Assembly (NCBI GenBank): GCA_036924085.1
Contig: JAVGWX010000007.1
Span: 98,171,141 to 98,235,140 of the forward strand
Direction: 5' to 3'
From: Ariolimax columbianus
Taxonomy: Eukaryota; Mollusca; Gastropoda; Stylommatophora; Arionidae
Length of the DNA stretch: 64,000 bases
Shown: piece by piece, positions 24,564-35,579 of the stretch
Numbering within the stretch: position 1 is the stretch's first letter
Layout: every line of letters begins with the position of its first letter
Notes under the pieces: model-generated
What the model was told of the DNA's origin: nothing
Databases searched by the model: none
What the model saw: the letters and a program-made list of their open reading frames with translations, nothing else
Made by a program: the position numbers and the translations under genes

Positions 24564-24801
24564 GCGTTCGCCTTATTTCTCTAATCCCCAAGGCGGTGTG
24601 CATTGCACTGCGTTTTTATTTTGCGCCTGTCGGCCCAGTGCATCCGACTTCAGCATGCATTTTATGTAAGGGTCTGCTTCCTCCTGCATTTTCTAAGGGT
24701 TTGCTTCCCCGGGGTAACGGCCGGTGCTGAGATGGGGATCGAACCCAGCACCTTATGGTTGTGAGCCGTGTCACATAACCACTAGGCCACACCGTCCCCA
24801 G
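24539..24801 (-). mobile_element. tRNA-derived SINE, family 2 (copy 2)
   Basis: A 12-bp target duplication GCTTTAAGCTTT lies at 24527-24538 and 24802-24813. On the minus strand the head has a good RNA polymerase III A box (TGGCCTAGTGGTTATGTGAC) and a perfect B box (GGGTTCGATCCCC). The core TGAAGTCGGATGCACTGGGC follows, and the 3' end is a long A tract (T at 24537-24563 on this strand). This is the best preserved copy. Confidence 0.93.
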
Positions 24802-24994
24802 GCTTTAAGCTTTAATAAGGCCCTTATAATTTGTATGTGGGTCTCAATTCAAATCTAGTGTTTCTGCTGCTGGTGAGATGGTAGGTGTTTATATGTTGAG
24901 ACTCTCTTGGAAGAGTTCAATTATCTAAAGTTTGGCTCCTCCATTGATGTCAGTATTTTGCCTTGTTTATCATTGATTAGTTTATCTGTCTGCT

Positions 24995-25155
24995 CTTCTT
25001 CTTCTGTGTTCGTTCCCAATCTCCCGCTACCAAGTCCTGAACAGGACTTTGCAAGTAGCAGGATGTAGTCCAGAGAACGGACTGGGTTGTGTCGCTAGTT
25101 TACAGTTTGATTGCAATATTTGCACTTTTCGGTCCGACACATCCGTCTTTGGCAG
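24995..25155 (-). mobile_element. Short SINE family 1 copy
   Basis: A 12-bp target duplication TATCTGTCTGCT lies at 24983-24994 and 25156-25167. The element has only the 3' half of SINE 1: it begins in the core, just beyond AAGACGGATGTG, and ends with the GAAGAAGAAG tail. The copy at 45115-45271 begins at the same place. Confidence 0.88.
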
Positions 25156-25167
25156 TATCTGTCTGCT

Positions 25168-25867
25168 AAATCCTATTTGTTAATTTCTTGGTTATTGTAT
25201 TACGATCTTTCATATTCTTTTCCTCAGCAGTTTACTCCACTTCCTGTGCAATTGTGTCAATATCTTTCTTCTTGTCTTTCTTAACATACTTCTTGACCTC
25301 TTTATTTATCAGTGTAGCTTTTCTGGACTTCTGCTTTGGTAACTGGTTGTATACAAACTCTACAGATCCTTCTAATTCAGAATAAAGATATAAAGTTTTT
25401 AATTGTTAAACACTACTTTCTTCCTTCTTCTCCTCATTGTTTTGCAAAGTTTCTGTTATATCCACTTTTATGTTGTACTTTCTTGAATCCATTAGTTTCT
25501 TTGCAAGCTTTATTCTACATTCTCTAGCTTTTATCCACATACTGTTAATGTCATGTTAAACAGATGGTCGTTGATAATGATTAACTAATGTTGGTTGAGC
25601 AGCATCCACACTCAAAAATTGTCTGCGAAACTGTTACATACAAACTGAAGAATCAATTGTAATTCTAGGAAATACAAGACATATTAATTGTTGAAGCTGA
25701 CTTTTGAGCATGGTTTCTCAGCCAGTGTTTCACTGAACCAAAGGTTACACTGAACTCTGAAACTACTAAAGGTTTCTATGGGTTATGCAAGAAAGAATAA
25801 AATAACAGTTGTCTAAAACAACTTAGGTCTCATTTTTGGGGTCAGAGACTGAACAACTATTTCAGGG
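25168..25867. other. LINE relic continuation and unassigned sequence
   Basis: The left part belongs to the LINE relic above. Positions 25337-25390 on the plus strand also resemble the 3' tail of the CR1 relic at 63485-63538 (GGTTGTATAC, CTTCTAATTCAGAATAAAGA), possibly a very short CR1 insertion. The part after 25560 shows nothing recognisable. Confidence 0.4.
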
Positions 25868-26783
25868 GTTATCTCAGACCAGAAAACTATTTCAAGGATA
25901 GCCCACAGACCAGAAAACTATTTCAAGGATAGTCCAGAGACCAGAAAACTATTTACAGGTTTCTATGACACCAGAAAACTATTTCAATGATAGCCCGCAG
26001 ACCAGAAAACTATTTCAAGGGTTACCTGAGACCAGAAATCTATTTCAAGGATAGCCCGCAGACCAGAAAACTATTTCAAGGGTTACCTGAGACCAGAAAA
26101 CTATTTCAAGGATAGCCCACAGACCAGAAAACTATTTCAAGGATAGCCCGCAGACCAGAAAACTATTTCAAGGGTTACCTGAGACCAGAAATCTATTTCA
26201 AGGATAGCCCGCAGACCAGAAAACTATTTCAAGGATAGCCCACAGACCAGAAAACTATTTCAAGGATAGCCCACAGACCAGAAAACTATTTCAAGGGTTA
26301 GCTGAGACCAGAAAACTATTTCAAGGATAGCCCACAGACCAGAAAACTATTTCAAGGATAGCCCACAGACCAGAAAACTATTTCAAGGATAGCCCACAGA
26401 CCAGAAAACTATTTCAAGGGTTACCTGAGACCAGAAAACTATTTCAAGGATAGCCCACAGACCAGAAAACTATTTCAAGGATAGCCCGCAGACCAGAAAA
26501 CCATTTCAAGGATAGCCCGCAGACCAGACAACTATTTCAAGGGTAGCTCGCAGACCAGACAACTATTTCAAGGATAGCCCACAGACCAGACAACTATTTC
26601 AAGGGTTACCGGAGACCAGAAAACTATTTCAAGGATAGCCTGCAGACCAGAAAACTATTTCAAGGATAGCCCGCGGACCATAAAATTATTCCAAGGGTTA
26701 ACTGAGACCAGAAAACTATTTCAAGGGTTACCTGAGACCAGAAAACTATTTCAAGGGTTACCTGAGACCAGAAAACTATTTCC
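25868..26783. repeat. 31-bp minisatellite, about 30 copies
   Basis: Unit AGACCAGAAAACTATTTCAA followed by GGATAGCCCRC or GGGTTACCTG. The two endings alternate in a patterned way. The array ends 175 bp upstream of microexon 4. Confidence 0.94.
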
Positions 26784-26958
26784 TCTATGATATAACAGTT
26801 AAGAGAAAGGTTAAATGAAAGTATGTGCTTCTAAAATTGTTCATCTTATTTTCACAGTATCTTTGTGTCATGGTGGTGCCGTCTTGGACAAACATTTTTT
26901 TCCATAGCAGAATGTGATATTTCTAATATTGCTAATCTCTTTTTCTTGAACATTACAG

Positions 26959-26990
26959 GGGTATTGGCAAGCAAGGTTACCAGTGTCAAG
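26959..26990 (+). CDS. PRKCE: PKC exon 4: 32-bp microexon in C1A
   Basis: Acceptor ACATTACAG ends at 26958 and donor GTTTGT starts at 26991. The exon supplies the last base of Trp193, then GIGKQGYQCQ (194-203), then the first base of Val204. It provides zinc ligand Cys202 and the conserved GKQGYQC segment. Without it the C1A finger would lack this segment, although the reading frame would still be disrupted (32 is not a multiple of 3). It was found by looking for the missing piece with matching phases, which both ends satisfy. Confidence 0.92.
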
Positions 26991-27029
26991 GTTTGTCATA
27001 TTATTAAGTTACTCTGCTGGATCTGCTCA

Positions 27030-27660
27030 CAATGCCAGTTATATAAACACTATGCAGGTCGAACCATACAGAGACGCAAGCAAGGTCTGGTAGCAGTTAG
27101 GGCAATATTACATGTAGCAGTGACCATTTGTCATTCTGTACATGCAGTTGGTCTTTACAATCGTCAATTATGGGCTGGGTGTCCTGACACTGTCACGGTC
27201 AGCATGGAAGGTTGGAAAGCATCAAGAATGAAGGAATGCAACTGGTACTAGATTGTACTAGGGAGACCCTAATTATATATATGAGATACATGCTTGGACC
27301 TCTGTCTGTAAAATCTAGATATTAACTGGACCAGACAAACTAATTCGATATGAGTTACTGCAGACACAAAGCACCCGTTGTACAGGAAAACATCTAGGAA
27401 AGGAGAATCAGGTGAGGGATGTCATAATGGTTTAGACAAAGAAGAGTAAACGGGTGATCACAGTTGAGACTATAATGAAAGAGGAAGGATAGATCAATTC
27501 TGGCGATGATATGACAAGACTAACACTGGGTTATCATCCTCGTCAGCAAATGCAGGGAGTTGAGCAATGGAAAAACTGGTTATATAGTAATACTCTGATG
27601 CTGTTGTCTATACCAATGGGTCTGTGCTGCATGATGGAAAATCAGTATAGCGACTTCTCT
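27030..27660 (+). pseudogene. LINE RT C-terminal / RNase H relic
   Basis: Contains a degenerate RT thumb (GMQLVLDCTRETLI-like in one frame near 27230, then MRYMLGPLSV) and further on DAVVYTNGSVLHDGKS near 27597, which resembles the first RNase H motif (TDGS) with Asp changed to Asn. Multiple frame changes; assignment is from weak similarity. Confidence 0.5.
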
Positions 27661-27914
27661 GTTAGTTTGAGAATGTAGATTGAGACAGTTCAGCTCTGAG
27701 GTATCTAAGACTTAAACAATCATATTGTGTTGTTGCTTTGGAAATTACAAATTGGATGGTTAAGGATAGTGGACATGGATGATTTTAATCTTCAGGTGTT
27801 TGTGTGGGTCTTCTGTCCTAGATATGATTGATTGAATGGCCAGCTTGATGATGACACCTGCAGTTAATCAGACACTGCAATCAATCAATGGGGGGGTTCA
27901 TACATTGTAAATGT

Positions 27915-28395
27915 TTCTTCTTCAGTGTTCATCCTGAAAAGGATGTTGTAATGTTGTGTCATAACTTACAACGAGGCTATGATATCTGCGGCTTTTGGCC
28001 CGACACATCCGATTTCAGCTGGTTTGTTTGGTATTGGGTTTACCTTCCCACTATGATCCTTATTCTCCTAGCCAGACTATACTAGTGCACCTCCTAGCCA
28101 GACTATACTAGTGCACCTCCTAGCCAGACTATACTAGTGCACCTCCTAGCCAGACTATACTAGTGCACCTCCTAGCCAGACTATACTAGTGCACCTCCTA
28201 GCCAGACTATACTAGTGCACCTCCTAGCCAGACTATACTAGTGCACCTCCTAGCCAGACTATACTAGTGCACCTATTTTCAGGGTTGCAGCGTGGAGGCA
28301 AAATAGAGTCTTTGTTAGCTGTGGATCGCTGATAGTTATGCAGGCAGTCATCTAAGAGTAGCTGATGGTTGTCAGTTCATTCAATGCTGTCAATT
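27915..28395 (-). mobile_element. SINE family 1b copy with internal minisatellite
   Basis: Carries AAGGATGTTGTAATGTTGTG, CGACACATCCGATTTCAGC and the GATCGCTGATAGTTATGCAG block, as at 8085-8395. The part homologous to GTTAGCCAGTCTGCC of SINE 1 has been expanded into a 26-bp array (28064-28272). Confidence 0.75.
28064..28272. repeat. 26-bp minisatellite, 8 identical copies
   Basis: Unit CTCCTAGCCAGACTATACTA followed by GTGCAC, repeated eight times with no visible differences. It lies inside a SINE 1b copy and starts from its GCCAGNCT segment. Identity between units implies recent expansion. Confidence 0.95.
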
Positions 28396-28770
28396 CTGCA
28401 TCTTCGGCCCAAATTGAAATAGTTTGACATCAAAAGGGGTTGATTAGTTGTGGGTACTACCAGCGTGCTAAATACCGTTGCCATTTGCTGAAAGAAAGCT
28501 AGCACCTATGTGTCTGCTTGGAGTGCAATGATGCCAATTCTATATAACATAACAATATAATATTTTAAAAAGGGTATTTATAAATATGACTAAACAAAGC
28601 TTAGAGGAACAGTAATAAAATTGTTGAAAGCTCAGTCACATATATGAAATAATTGGTTAAAATGATCACAGTGAACCGGAATAAATTGTAGGCATGAACT
28701 ATTGCAACTTTTTATAACTGAATAGCAACTTGTTGGACAGCCAACTTGTTATAACTGAGTAACGACTTGT

Positions 28771-29700
28771 TGTGTGAGACAGGGTTGTACACTCTTTCCA
28801 ACTCTTGTCAATATATTCCTTGAGGGAATTATGAGTGAGGCACTTGGAGGTAACGCTGGTACTGTCAAGATAGGGGGCAGAACGATTACCAGCCTTCGTT
28901 TTGCAGATGGCATTGACGGGTTGGCAGGTTCAGAAACAGAACTCCAGGAATGGGTCAGATGGATTGATGAAACAGCTCTTGACTATGGTATGGAGATAAA
29001 CGCTGGAAAGACAAAATTAATGACTCACAACGTTGAGGGCTTCAACAGTAGGATAAAAGCTAATATTCAGGAATTTGAAGTGGTTGACCGTTTTAAATAT
29101 CTGGGTTCGATTGTCAGTGATGAAGGATCAAAATGTGAGGTGTTGGCCAGAATAGCACAGACAATAGCGGCGCTTGCACAGCTTAACAAAATCTGGCAAG
29201 ATAAACAGTTAGCACTATGAACGAAAATCAGATTGTGTACATTGGTCCTGTCAATATTCCTCTATGCTTGTGAGACATGGACAGTTACAGCTGACCTTCA
29301 GCGAAGGATACAGGCCTTGGAGATTAGATGTTTCCGAAGACTTTTAAACGTCACGTACAAAGATCGAGTTACAAATGAGGAAATACGAGATAGAATTACA
29401 ACAGCAATAGGGCCTTTTGAAGACCTCTTGACAACTGTCAAAAGAAGGAAACTTGTTTGGTACAGTCACATATCAAGATGAAATGGTCTTGCAAATAGAT
29501 CATGCACGGAAAGGTGCAAGGCAGATGACGAAGAGCTGGCCCAAAAAAGAGGTGGGAGAACAACATAAAAGAATGCACCAATCTCCGACCAGAAGAGGCA
29601 CAGGCAGCGGTCGCTGACAGAGAAGGGTAGCGTGTGGTTGTGAGTATGTCTTCATGTGCGCCCCAACGACCTCATTGGTTACGGGATGACCTGACCTGAC
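28771..29700 (+). pseudogene. 5'-truncated LINE RT fragment
   Basis: Begins VRQGCTLFPTLVNIFLEGIM, then TSLRFADGIDGLAG (catalytic box reads FADG where the family has FADD), FKYLGSIVSDEGSK, then after a frame change near 29220 ACETWTVTADLQRRIQALEI and the C-terminal GRRxxGRPxxRW-like region. The 3' end is GGATGACCTGACCTGAC at 29684-29700. The flank ACTTGTTG on both sides is a possible target duplication. Loss of an active-site Asp and frame breaks show it is inactive. Confidence 0.8.
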
Positions 29701-30185
29701 CAACTTGTTGGACAGTCAATCTTTTATAACTGAGTAATGACTTGTTGGAGGGCCAAGTTTTTACAAGAAATGTTTGTGTTTGAGATGAGTTTATTTCACG
29801 TGGACATTTTATTTCTTTTTACAGTTATGTCTTTTTTAAGTCAATGATTATTTGTAGAGAGAATGATAAAATACATTAACTAGACATCTAGAGTGTAATT
29901 GATATCAGGGTATCTTAACAGGTACTTACAGCTTCAAAAGGGGTTTAGAAAATGTTCTTTAGAGGTTCTATGAGAGATATTGATTGATTCAAATAACAGT
30001 AGTTTGCAAAAAATAAGCTGGCAATTGTGATTAGAGAACGAGCAGAAATGTATTGCCAAATTAATAGACTATATTTTATATGTAGGGTTCACTGCAACGG
30101 ACATGTAAGGCGCACACTTCTTAAGGAACGAACGAAAACACAAAATGATGGATGGTTCGAATCCTGCAAGTTTCAAGTGTCTATT
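29701..30185. other. Intron 4 stretch without recognised genes
   Basis: Starts with short degenerate tandem pieces of CAACTTGTTGGACAG that also precede the LINE at 28710-28770. Nothing else recognised. Confidence 0.4.
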
Positions 30186-30189
30186 TCTG

Positions 30190-30640
30190 TTTCTAAGAAT
30201 CGATGTCACTACATTCCGGGCATACCCATAGGTGCTCAGTCTTTCTCATCAAATGGCGTAAGGTATGGATGCTGATGGTCCCTGTATGTCGCTGGTTGTA
30301 CACTCTCCTGTGCCCCCCTCTCATGCGCCCCACTTCGCTTGAACCTTGTTTAATGTCGAAACTTTGCAGTCTGTGGATTGCAGTGTCCTCATCCAGCAGG
30401 CGGTCATTGATTAATTTCAAAATGTCACTTCTATCCATCACTAATGTGCCCATGATGGGAGCTTGTGCGTCTGTCACGATGACTGCCTTTGTAATAGAAG
30501 TCTCAGATATCCATTTCAGTGCTGAGGTCACTGCTTCCGTCTCCATTCTCATACTGGAGGTTGTTGACATGTATGCCCTACTGCGCTCAGCAATGACCTC
30601 TCCTCTCACTCTAGCCTGATGTCCGACTGCGCACAACTGA
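30190..30640 (-). pseudogene. RNase-H LINE C-terminal relic
   Basis: The minus strand encodes SMRMETEAVTSALKWISETS, AVIVTDAQAPIMGTLV, then VYNQRHTGTISIHTLRHLMR and LWVCPECSDIDS with a stop. The Glu and Asp of the RNase H core are recognisable in METEAV and VTDAQ, but the middle of the domain including the fourth acidic motif is missing. The tail is shared with 8526-8690 and, in part, 38085-38450. Confidence 0.75.
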
Positions 30641-31079
30641 TCCATTGTTTTCAAGTGTCCCTTGGTCTCAAAGGAGGTGAGATCAGTGCCTAGTCCCATT
30701 GGAGATGGATGATAAGCTTGAAGGTTGTGTGTAAATGCTGTGCACGTAAAAGAACTTCTGGCAGTTGAAAAATTAAATGAGCAGGCAGTTAGCTGAATGT
30801 TAGCAAAAATGGTAGCGATAACAAAATTCTTACTCAGTAGTGGCTGCATGAAGACCAAAAGGAAACAGCAGCTCATGCATCACATAAAAACACAACAGAC
30901 CAATCACATGTTTGTACACACGATTGCAAGTATAGAAAAGACCTTTACACCTCCTGCAGGGTAGAAGAGGAGTCACTAAGTGAAGTGATTTTTTAATCCA
31001 GTTTTGAGCTTTGATTGTTGGTAGTTTGACCATTCAACATTTTTTAATGTTGTATGTAGAATTTTTCTCTTCGTCGTTC

Positions 31080-31350
31080 ACTCTTAAATAATCATATGTC
31101 TCCCTCATAAACCTTGCTGTCCCTCTCAGGCTTGTCTCATCGCAATACAGTTTATCTCACAATTGGGTTGGTGAGGGCCCTATAGTTACTATGCTCTTCT
31201 CATGGAACCGGCAGGCCTGCAGAACATGTTCCACTGTTACTTTGTTCTCCCCACATGAGCACATATCTGTATGTCCAATTTTTTATTTGTTGAACAGATG
31301 ATTTTTGAGGCCACAGTGACCCATTTGTAGTCTGAATATTGTGTATGTAG
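31080..31350 (-). pseudogene. RNase-H LINE zinc-knuckle relic
   Basis: The minus strand reads IFRLQMGHCGLKNHLFNK, GHTDMCSCGENKVTVEHVLQ and ACRFHEKS. This is the C-x-C...H-x4-C knuckle after RNase H, as at 58374-59174. It has one internal stop and no upstream RNase H domain next to it. Confidence 0.7.
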
Positions 31351-31419
31351 AATTGAAGAAAATCAATTGAAAGTGCAAAGACATTTATTATTATGATGAT
31401 ATTGACAAGTGACTAATAT

Positions 31420-31830
31420 GCACATTTTCATCCATCGTAATCGATGAGGACCACTTTGGCAGCATTCACTGTTCGCATGAGTTTGAAATTGGCTAATTAA
31501 GCCAATCTGAGCCCTGAATTGTCTGTTGCACTTATAAAGGGAAATAAGACACCCCCTTACACCAAGGTTGAAGAAGGGTTGATGTGAACAGACTTGTGGA
31601 GCGATCATCTCTGGATAGCCTTATGTCTCTGAACGCCCTCCGCAATAGTGCTGTGCAAGTCTGTGCAATTCATGGCGATTCTTTCCCAGTCATCGTGGTT
31701 AATACCACACTGGATAAGTGATCTCTTAAGTGGGTCCTTGTACCTTTTCCGTCGCTGCTGTAGGTCACTATACTGTGAGCTGTAGGCATCATAATTTGTA
31801 TTCAGTAGTTTCCCTTGAGTAAATATGTAC
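31420..31830 (-). pseudogene. LINE C-terminal relic with C2H2-like motif
   Basis: RRKRYKDPLKRSLIQCGINH and NRQFRAQIGLISQFQTHANS match the RRYKDTLK... and FRARIGLISHLRTH tail common in a group of animal LINEs, the second part resembling half a C2H2 finger. The 3' end lies near the ATCATAATAATAA-type tail at about 31390. The LINE at 51240-52900 belongs to the same group. Confidence 0.7.
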
Positions 31831-31953
31831 ATACATTTGTGTTTTGGCTGTATGTCAGTTTATAGTAATCTGGCTACAAGATCAATGGAAAATGTATGTT
31901 AAGCTCCTGTTCACCCATTCAATAAATGATTTATGCATTTGTTTCTCATGCAG

Positions 31954-32036
31954 TGTGTACATGTGTTGTGCACAAGCGCTGCCATCAGCACATTGTCACC
32001 AAATGCCCAGGATCAAGAGATGTCCCTAATGAAGAA
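31954..32036 (+). CDS. PRKCE: PKC exon 5: end of C1A and inter-C1 linker
   Basis: Completes Val204 and encodes residues 205-231: [17 protein letters not shown] carries the last C1A zinc ligands Cys205, His210, Cys213 and Cys221, followed by a short linker ending in NEE. The full C1A spacing H-x12-C-x2-C-x13-C-x2-C-x4-H-x2-C-x7-C is satisfied across exons 3-5. Acceptor CATGCAG ends at 31953; donor GTAAGC begins at 32037; phase 0 at the end. Confidence 0.95.
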
Positions 32037-32104
32037 GTAAGCTATGTCAGATGTTTTTCTTCGTTTTTTGTTTTATGTTTATGGGTTAAAGAAACATAAC
32101 AGGC

Positions 32105-32915
32105 ACTGCCCTTAGGGAAGAAGTGTTAGAAACTTGACAGTACCAGCTTGGAGATAAAGTGTTAGAAACTTGACAGAACCAGCTTGGAGATGAAGTGTTA
32201 GAAACTTAACAGTACCAGGCTACATTTTGTTTTGAGGTACGGTAACCATTTCCTTGGAGATAAAGTGTTAGAAACTTGACAGTACCAGCTTGGAGTTGAA
32301 GTATTAGAAACTTGACAGTACCAGCTTGGAGATGAAGTATTAGAAACTTGACAATACCAGCTTGGAGATGAATTGTTAGGAAACTTGACATTACCAGCTT
32401 GGAGATTAAGCGTTAAAAACTTAACATTACCAGCTTGGAGATGAAGCGTTAGAAACTTAACAGTACCAGCTTGGAGATGAAGTGTTAGAAACTTGACAGT
32501 ACCAGGCTTCAGCTTGTTTTGAGGTAGGGTAACCATTTCTGTGGAGATGAAGTGTTAGAAACTTGACAGTACTAGACTTCAGCTTATTTTGAGGTAGGGT
32601 AACCATTTCTGTGGAGATTAAGTGTTAGAAACTTGACAGCACTAGACTTCAGCTTGTTTTGAGGTAGGGTAACCATTTCTGTGGAGATGAAGTGTTAGAA
32701 ACTTGACAGTACTAGACTTCAGCTTGTTTTGAGGTAGGGTAACCATTTCTGTGGAAATGAAGTGTTAGAAACTTGACAGTACTAGACTTCAGCTTGTTTT
32801 GAGGTAGGGTAACCATTTCTGTGGAGATGAAGTGTTAGAAATTTGACAGTACCAGCTTGGAGATGAAGTGTTAGAAACTTGACAGTACTAGACTTCAGCT
32901 TGTTGTGAGGTAGGA
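32105..32915. repeat. Composite 36-bp and 70-bp minisatellite
   Basis: The 36-bp unit is GTTAGAAACTTGACAGTACC AGCTTGGAGATGAAGT; the 70-bp unit adds TTCAGCTTGTTTTGAGGTAG GGTAACCATTTCTGTGG. The array starts 68 bp after exon 5. Short units dominate on the left and long ones on the right. Confidence 0.9.
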
Positions 32916-33598
32916 TAACCATTTTCCTTAGATGCTTCTGTCTTGCCTTCTCTGAGTTAGGTATGAAATTATGACCAGGTAGACTGAAGCGAGTGAATCT
33001 TGTGCTGTACCTTTCCTGTGAGGTGTATGGGCTCTAGCCATTGTTACACTGGCACTTTTGTAAGTTGGGGAGAATTTTACAGACGTGATAGGCTGGAGGG
33101 TCTCAAGATGGGGAGCTGTTGGCAGGGATTAAAGAATGAAGACAAAAACAACTGAAAGAATTGAAGATTGAAAGTAAATACAGTGTGTTCGGCTGGGGTC
33201 TTTGTGTGTGACAAGAATAACACCACTGCCTCACAGTGAGCATGTCGTAAGAGACGACTGTGTGACATGGCATAATACCGGTCATGGTTAGGTGGTTTGT
33301 TTAGAACAGCATAGATGGCACCTAACAGGCTGCGGGTCTACTTTGCTCTGGTGTTTGAGTCTATTAAGATGAACTTGCACATCGATTACACCCCCCCGCC
33401 CCCCAGCCCGTAAGCAATTGTCCCATCGCATTGGAGTATTAAGCTGCTCGAGCCTAGCCCGCTAAGCAGGAAATCTTTCTCCCGGCTACATCCAACTCAT
33501 ACCAGAGCTGGGACCTGCACAGCGGCATCTGCTCACTATTTTTTCTGTTATCTGATGTGTATATTTTCTAAGCATTTTACATATATATGTCTTTACGA
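32916..33598. other. Intron 5 stretch without recognised genes
   Basis: A C-rich tract at 33390-33408. No coding or transposon similarity recognised. Confidence 0.4.
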
Positions 33599-33973
33599 GG
33601 AGATCAAGATGCCGAGCCAGCACATGAGATGCTACGGTCAGCGATCCATAGCTGTCTGCTAGCGTCAGGGTCAGTGAATCAGAGCTGCCAAGACCTACCA
33701 CCTTCACACGGTGATCCTGTTTAACAGGCTGCAACAGAGCAGGCTGGGTAAGGAGAAGGGATTGAAGAGGGAAGGCTAACCTGGTACTAAAAAAAATGTT
33801 TGCTGCCGAAGATGAATGTGTCAGACTGAAAGATGCAGATATCCCAGTCAAGCTGTACACTAGCGACACAACGCATTCCATTCTCTAGACTACATCCTGC
33901 TACTTACAAAGACCTGTTTAGGGGTTGGTAGCGGGAGGTTGAGATGAATGGAGAAGAAGAAGAAGAAGAAGAA
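33599..33973 (+). mobile_element. SINE family 1, full-length copy (plus)
   Basis: A 12-bp target duplication ATGTCTTTACGA lies at 33587-33598 and 33974-33985. The element starts GGAGATCAAGATGCCGAGCC and ends in seven GAA triplets. Internally GAAGATGAATGTGTCAGACT is a diverged form of the core. This copy and those at 38752 and 59992 define the boundaries of the family. Confidence 0.94.
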
Positions 33974-34325
33974 ATGTCTTTACGATTGTTGTGGTAATGT
34001 TTGCGTTACGTTCCCAAAAACTGAAATATTTGCCATTCTGCTGGAGATGAAAATTATGAGATTTGGTCAGAGCTTCATTTATATGTCTGAGAATGAAAGG
34101 TTTGTACCTTATCCATAAAATAAATTTAAAACTTTAATGAACAGCAGCAGCTAATTCATTGTTTGAGCTGTTGGCCTTGATCTTAATCTTGATGACCCGC
34201 TCTTCAGCGTAGCTGCTGGTCCCAACTTCGTCTCCAGCGGACCTTGTCTTGCGCCACGGAATTCCAGTGCGTGTAAGTGCTCCTCTAGAGGAGCCATCTC
34301 ATGACATCATATTTATCATCTGCAG

Positions 34326-34455
34326 GTGGCTGGTCAAAGGTTCAACATCAATGTACCACACAGGTTCAATGTCCATAACTATCGACGTCCAACATTCTGC
34401 GATCACTGTGGCTCTCTCCTGTATGGGCTAGTCAAGCAAGGATTACAGTGTGATG
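34326..34455 (+). CDS. PRKCE: PKC exon 6: first part of C1B
   Basis: Encodes residues 232-274, beginning [20 protein letters not shown]1B starts at His243; Cys256, Cys259 and Cys273 are present in [13 protein letters not shown] and GLQC. The acceptor ATCTGCAG ends at 34325 and the donor GTCAGT starts at 34456. The final G pairs with TT of exon 7 to form Val275. C1B-type fingers bind diacylglycerol and phorbol ester at membranes. Confidence 0.95.
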
Positions 34456-34850
34456 GTCAGTCCGGATTGTTAACATTTCACCAAGATGAGATAGTTTTCT
34501 TTGATTTCCTAGTAGCCCCCCACGCACACACACACACACACAAAAACCACTTTATGTTCAGATATTGCCAAATAGAACACGCACCAAACACCATTGTTAG
34601 CAGTGCCTTGCCTAGCTGAAATAAAGGTTCTCTACTAGAGAGATCATTCGACTAATACAAAAAAGAAAATGGGAAGTTAGCTTTTTAATGAAGTAGTCTG
34701 GAGTGAAATCACAAGAGTAACATGAATTAACCTTAACGATGCCTTTGCCAAACCAATTATGACACACTCAGCCTAGAAATTGGAAATGGAAGGAAAAAAA
34801 GACCCTACCAATAGCCTTTTTTAAATGCTGAATATGTCACGTCCGTCTAC
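34456..34850. other. Start of intron 6, no gene seen
   Basis: A CA microsatellite at 34522-34541; the rest is AT-rich with nothing recognised. Confidence 0.45.
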
Positions 34851-34854
34851 ACAG

Positions 34855-35390
34855 GCTTTTTTTGTCTGTAAAAGTATTGTATGTTAGATTACAAATGGAT
34901 TTTGAATGATTTATCATCTTAAATCGGCTTTTGGAGTTGGCAGATTTTTTTTAGAGAGACGAAGTATGTTGTTGGGAAAGATTTTTATCGGGTAGACCTG
35001 TTCATTTTGTTTGTTTAGATGTAATAACTACATTTGAATTGGAAACTAACAGTTGTGTGGATATTATAAATCCAGTATCAATACTTTGTTGTGGTTTCCA
35101 TGGGTTTCTGTCGGAGTGACTAGCTGTCGAGTTCAAATATTGTTTTTTCTCATTTTCTCAATAAATTTTCACCTTCATCTTCTTGTATCTCAGAAACTAA
35201 CAAACACACAACAAAAACAATAACACCAACAAGTTATTTATTCAATTGTGTCTTTGCACACAAGAAAATCAAATTTATTGACCAACAAACAAAAAAGTTA
35301 AAATCTTTGAAAGTCAACTACCATAGCGAAATATAAAGTTGCAAAAATTTTCGCCAAAACAATGTAGCTTCGTAAAGGTTAAATACCATT
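34855..35390. repeat. 530-bp dispersed repeat, inverted relative to 62485-63010
   Basis: Blocks such as GGAAAGATTTTTATCGGGTA, GTGGTTTCCATGGGTTTCTG and CTCAGAAACTAACAAACACA reappear as reverse complements in 62485-63010 in the same order. No ORF, terminal repeat or tail identifies the type of element. Confidence 0.8.
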
Positions 35391-35579
35391 GTCATTGTGT
35401 CGCTTTGGGTAAAAGCAGTAAAAGATATTTACAAATGTTAATACATTATTATTTGTGTTAATGTTTCATAAAATGACTAATGGTTTATAAGCAAGTGTTT
35501 GCCAAAACAGATTTACATTTGGGCTTTTAATTAGTATTAAACTTTCCTTTGCTAATTTACATGCTTCTGTATAGAGCAG

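Larger units (their letters stand above)
23880..25560 (-). pseudogene. LINE RT relic carrying two nested SINEs
   Basis: Minus-strand reading from right to left: a lysine-rich linker (KEVKKYVKKDKKKDIDTIAQ) near 25310-25250; a short GKILT segment near 24955; KAVGPDGAAAEAIL at 24535-24490; EWKECVLIKLPKKEVLTDCN, SVPSQIFNRIMLNRLKEKID, and VVHEGVTLGYPLV near 24030. This is the order of a non-LTR RT N-terminal half and fingers. The frame is disrupted by stops. SINE family 2 (24539-24801) and a short SINE 1 (24995-25155) interrupt it. Confidence 0.75.

Noticed and set aside
24730..24801. Possible tRNA gene on the minus strand with good A and B boxes
   Set aside because: It does not fold convincingly as a complete tRNA and is the head of SINE family 2, which has two more copies and a target duplication.
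21648..26783. Regular arrays that superficially resemble CRISPR
   Set aside because: Units are contiguous without unique spacers, and the context is an animal nuclear gene.
30193..30876. 227-codon minus-strand frame as a gene
   Set aside because: Its C-terminal two thirds is a deleted RNase-H LINE tail; the N-terminal part has no recognisable similarity.
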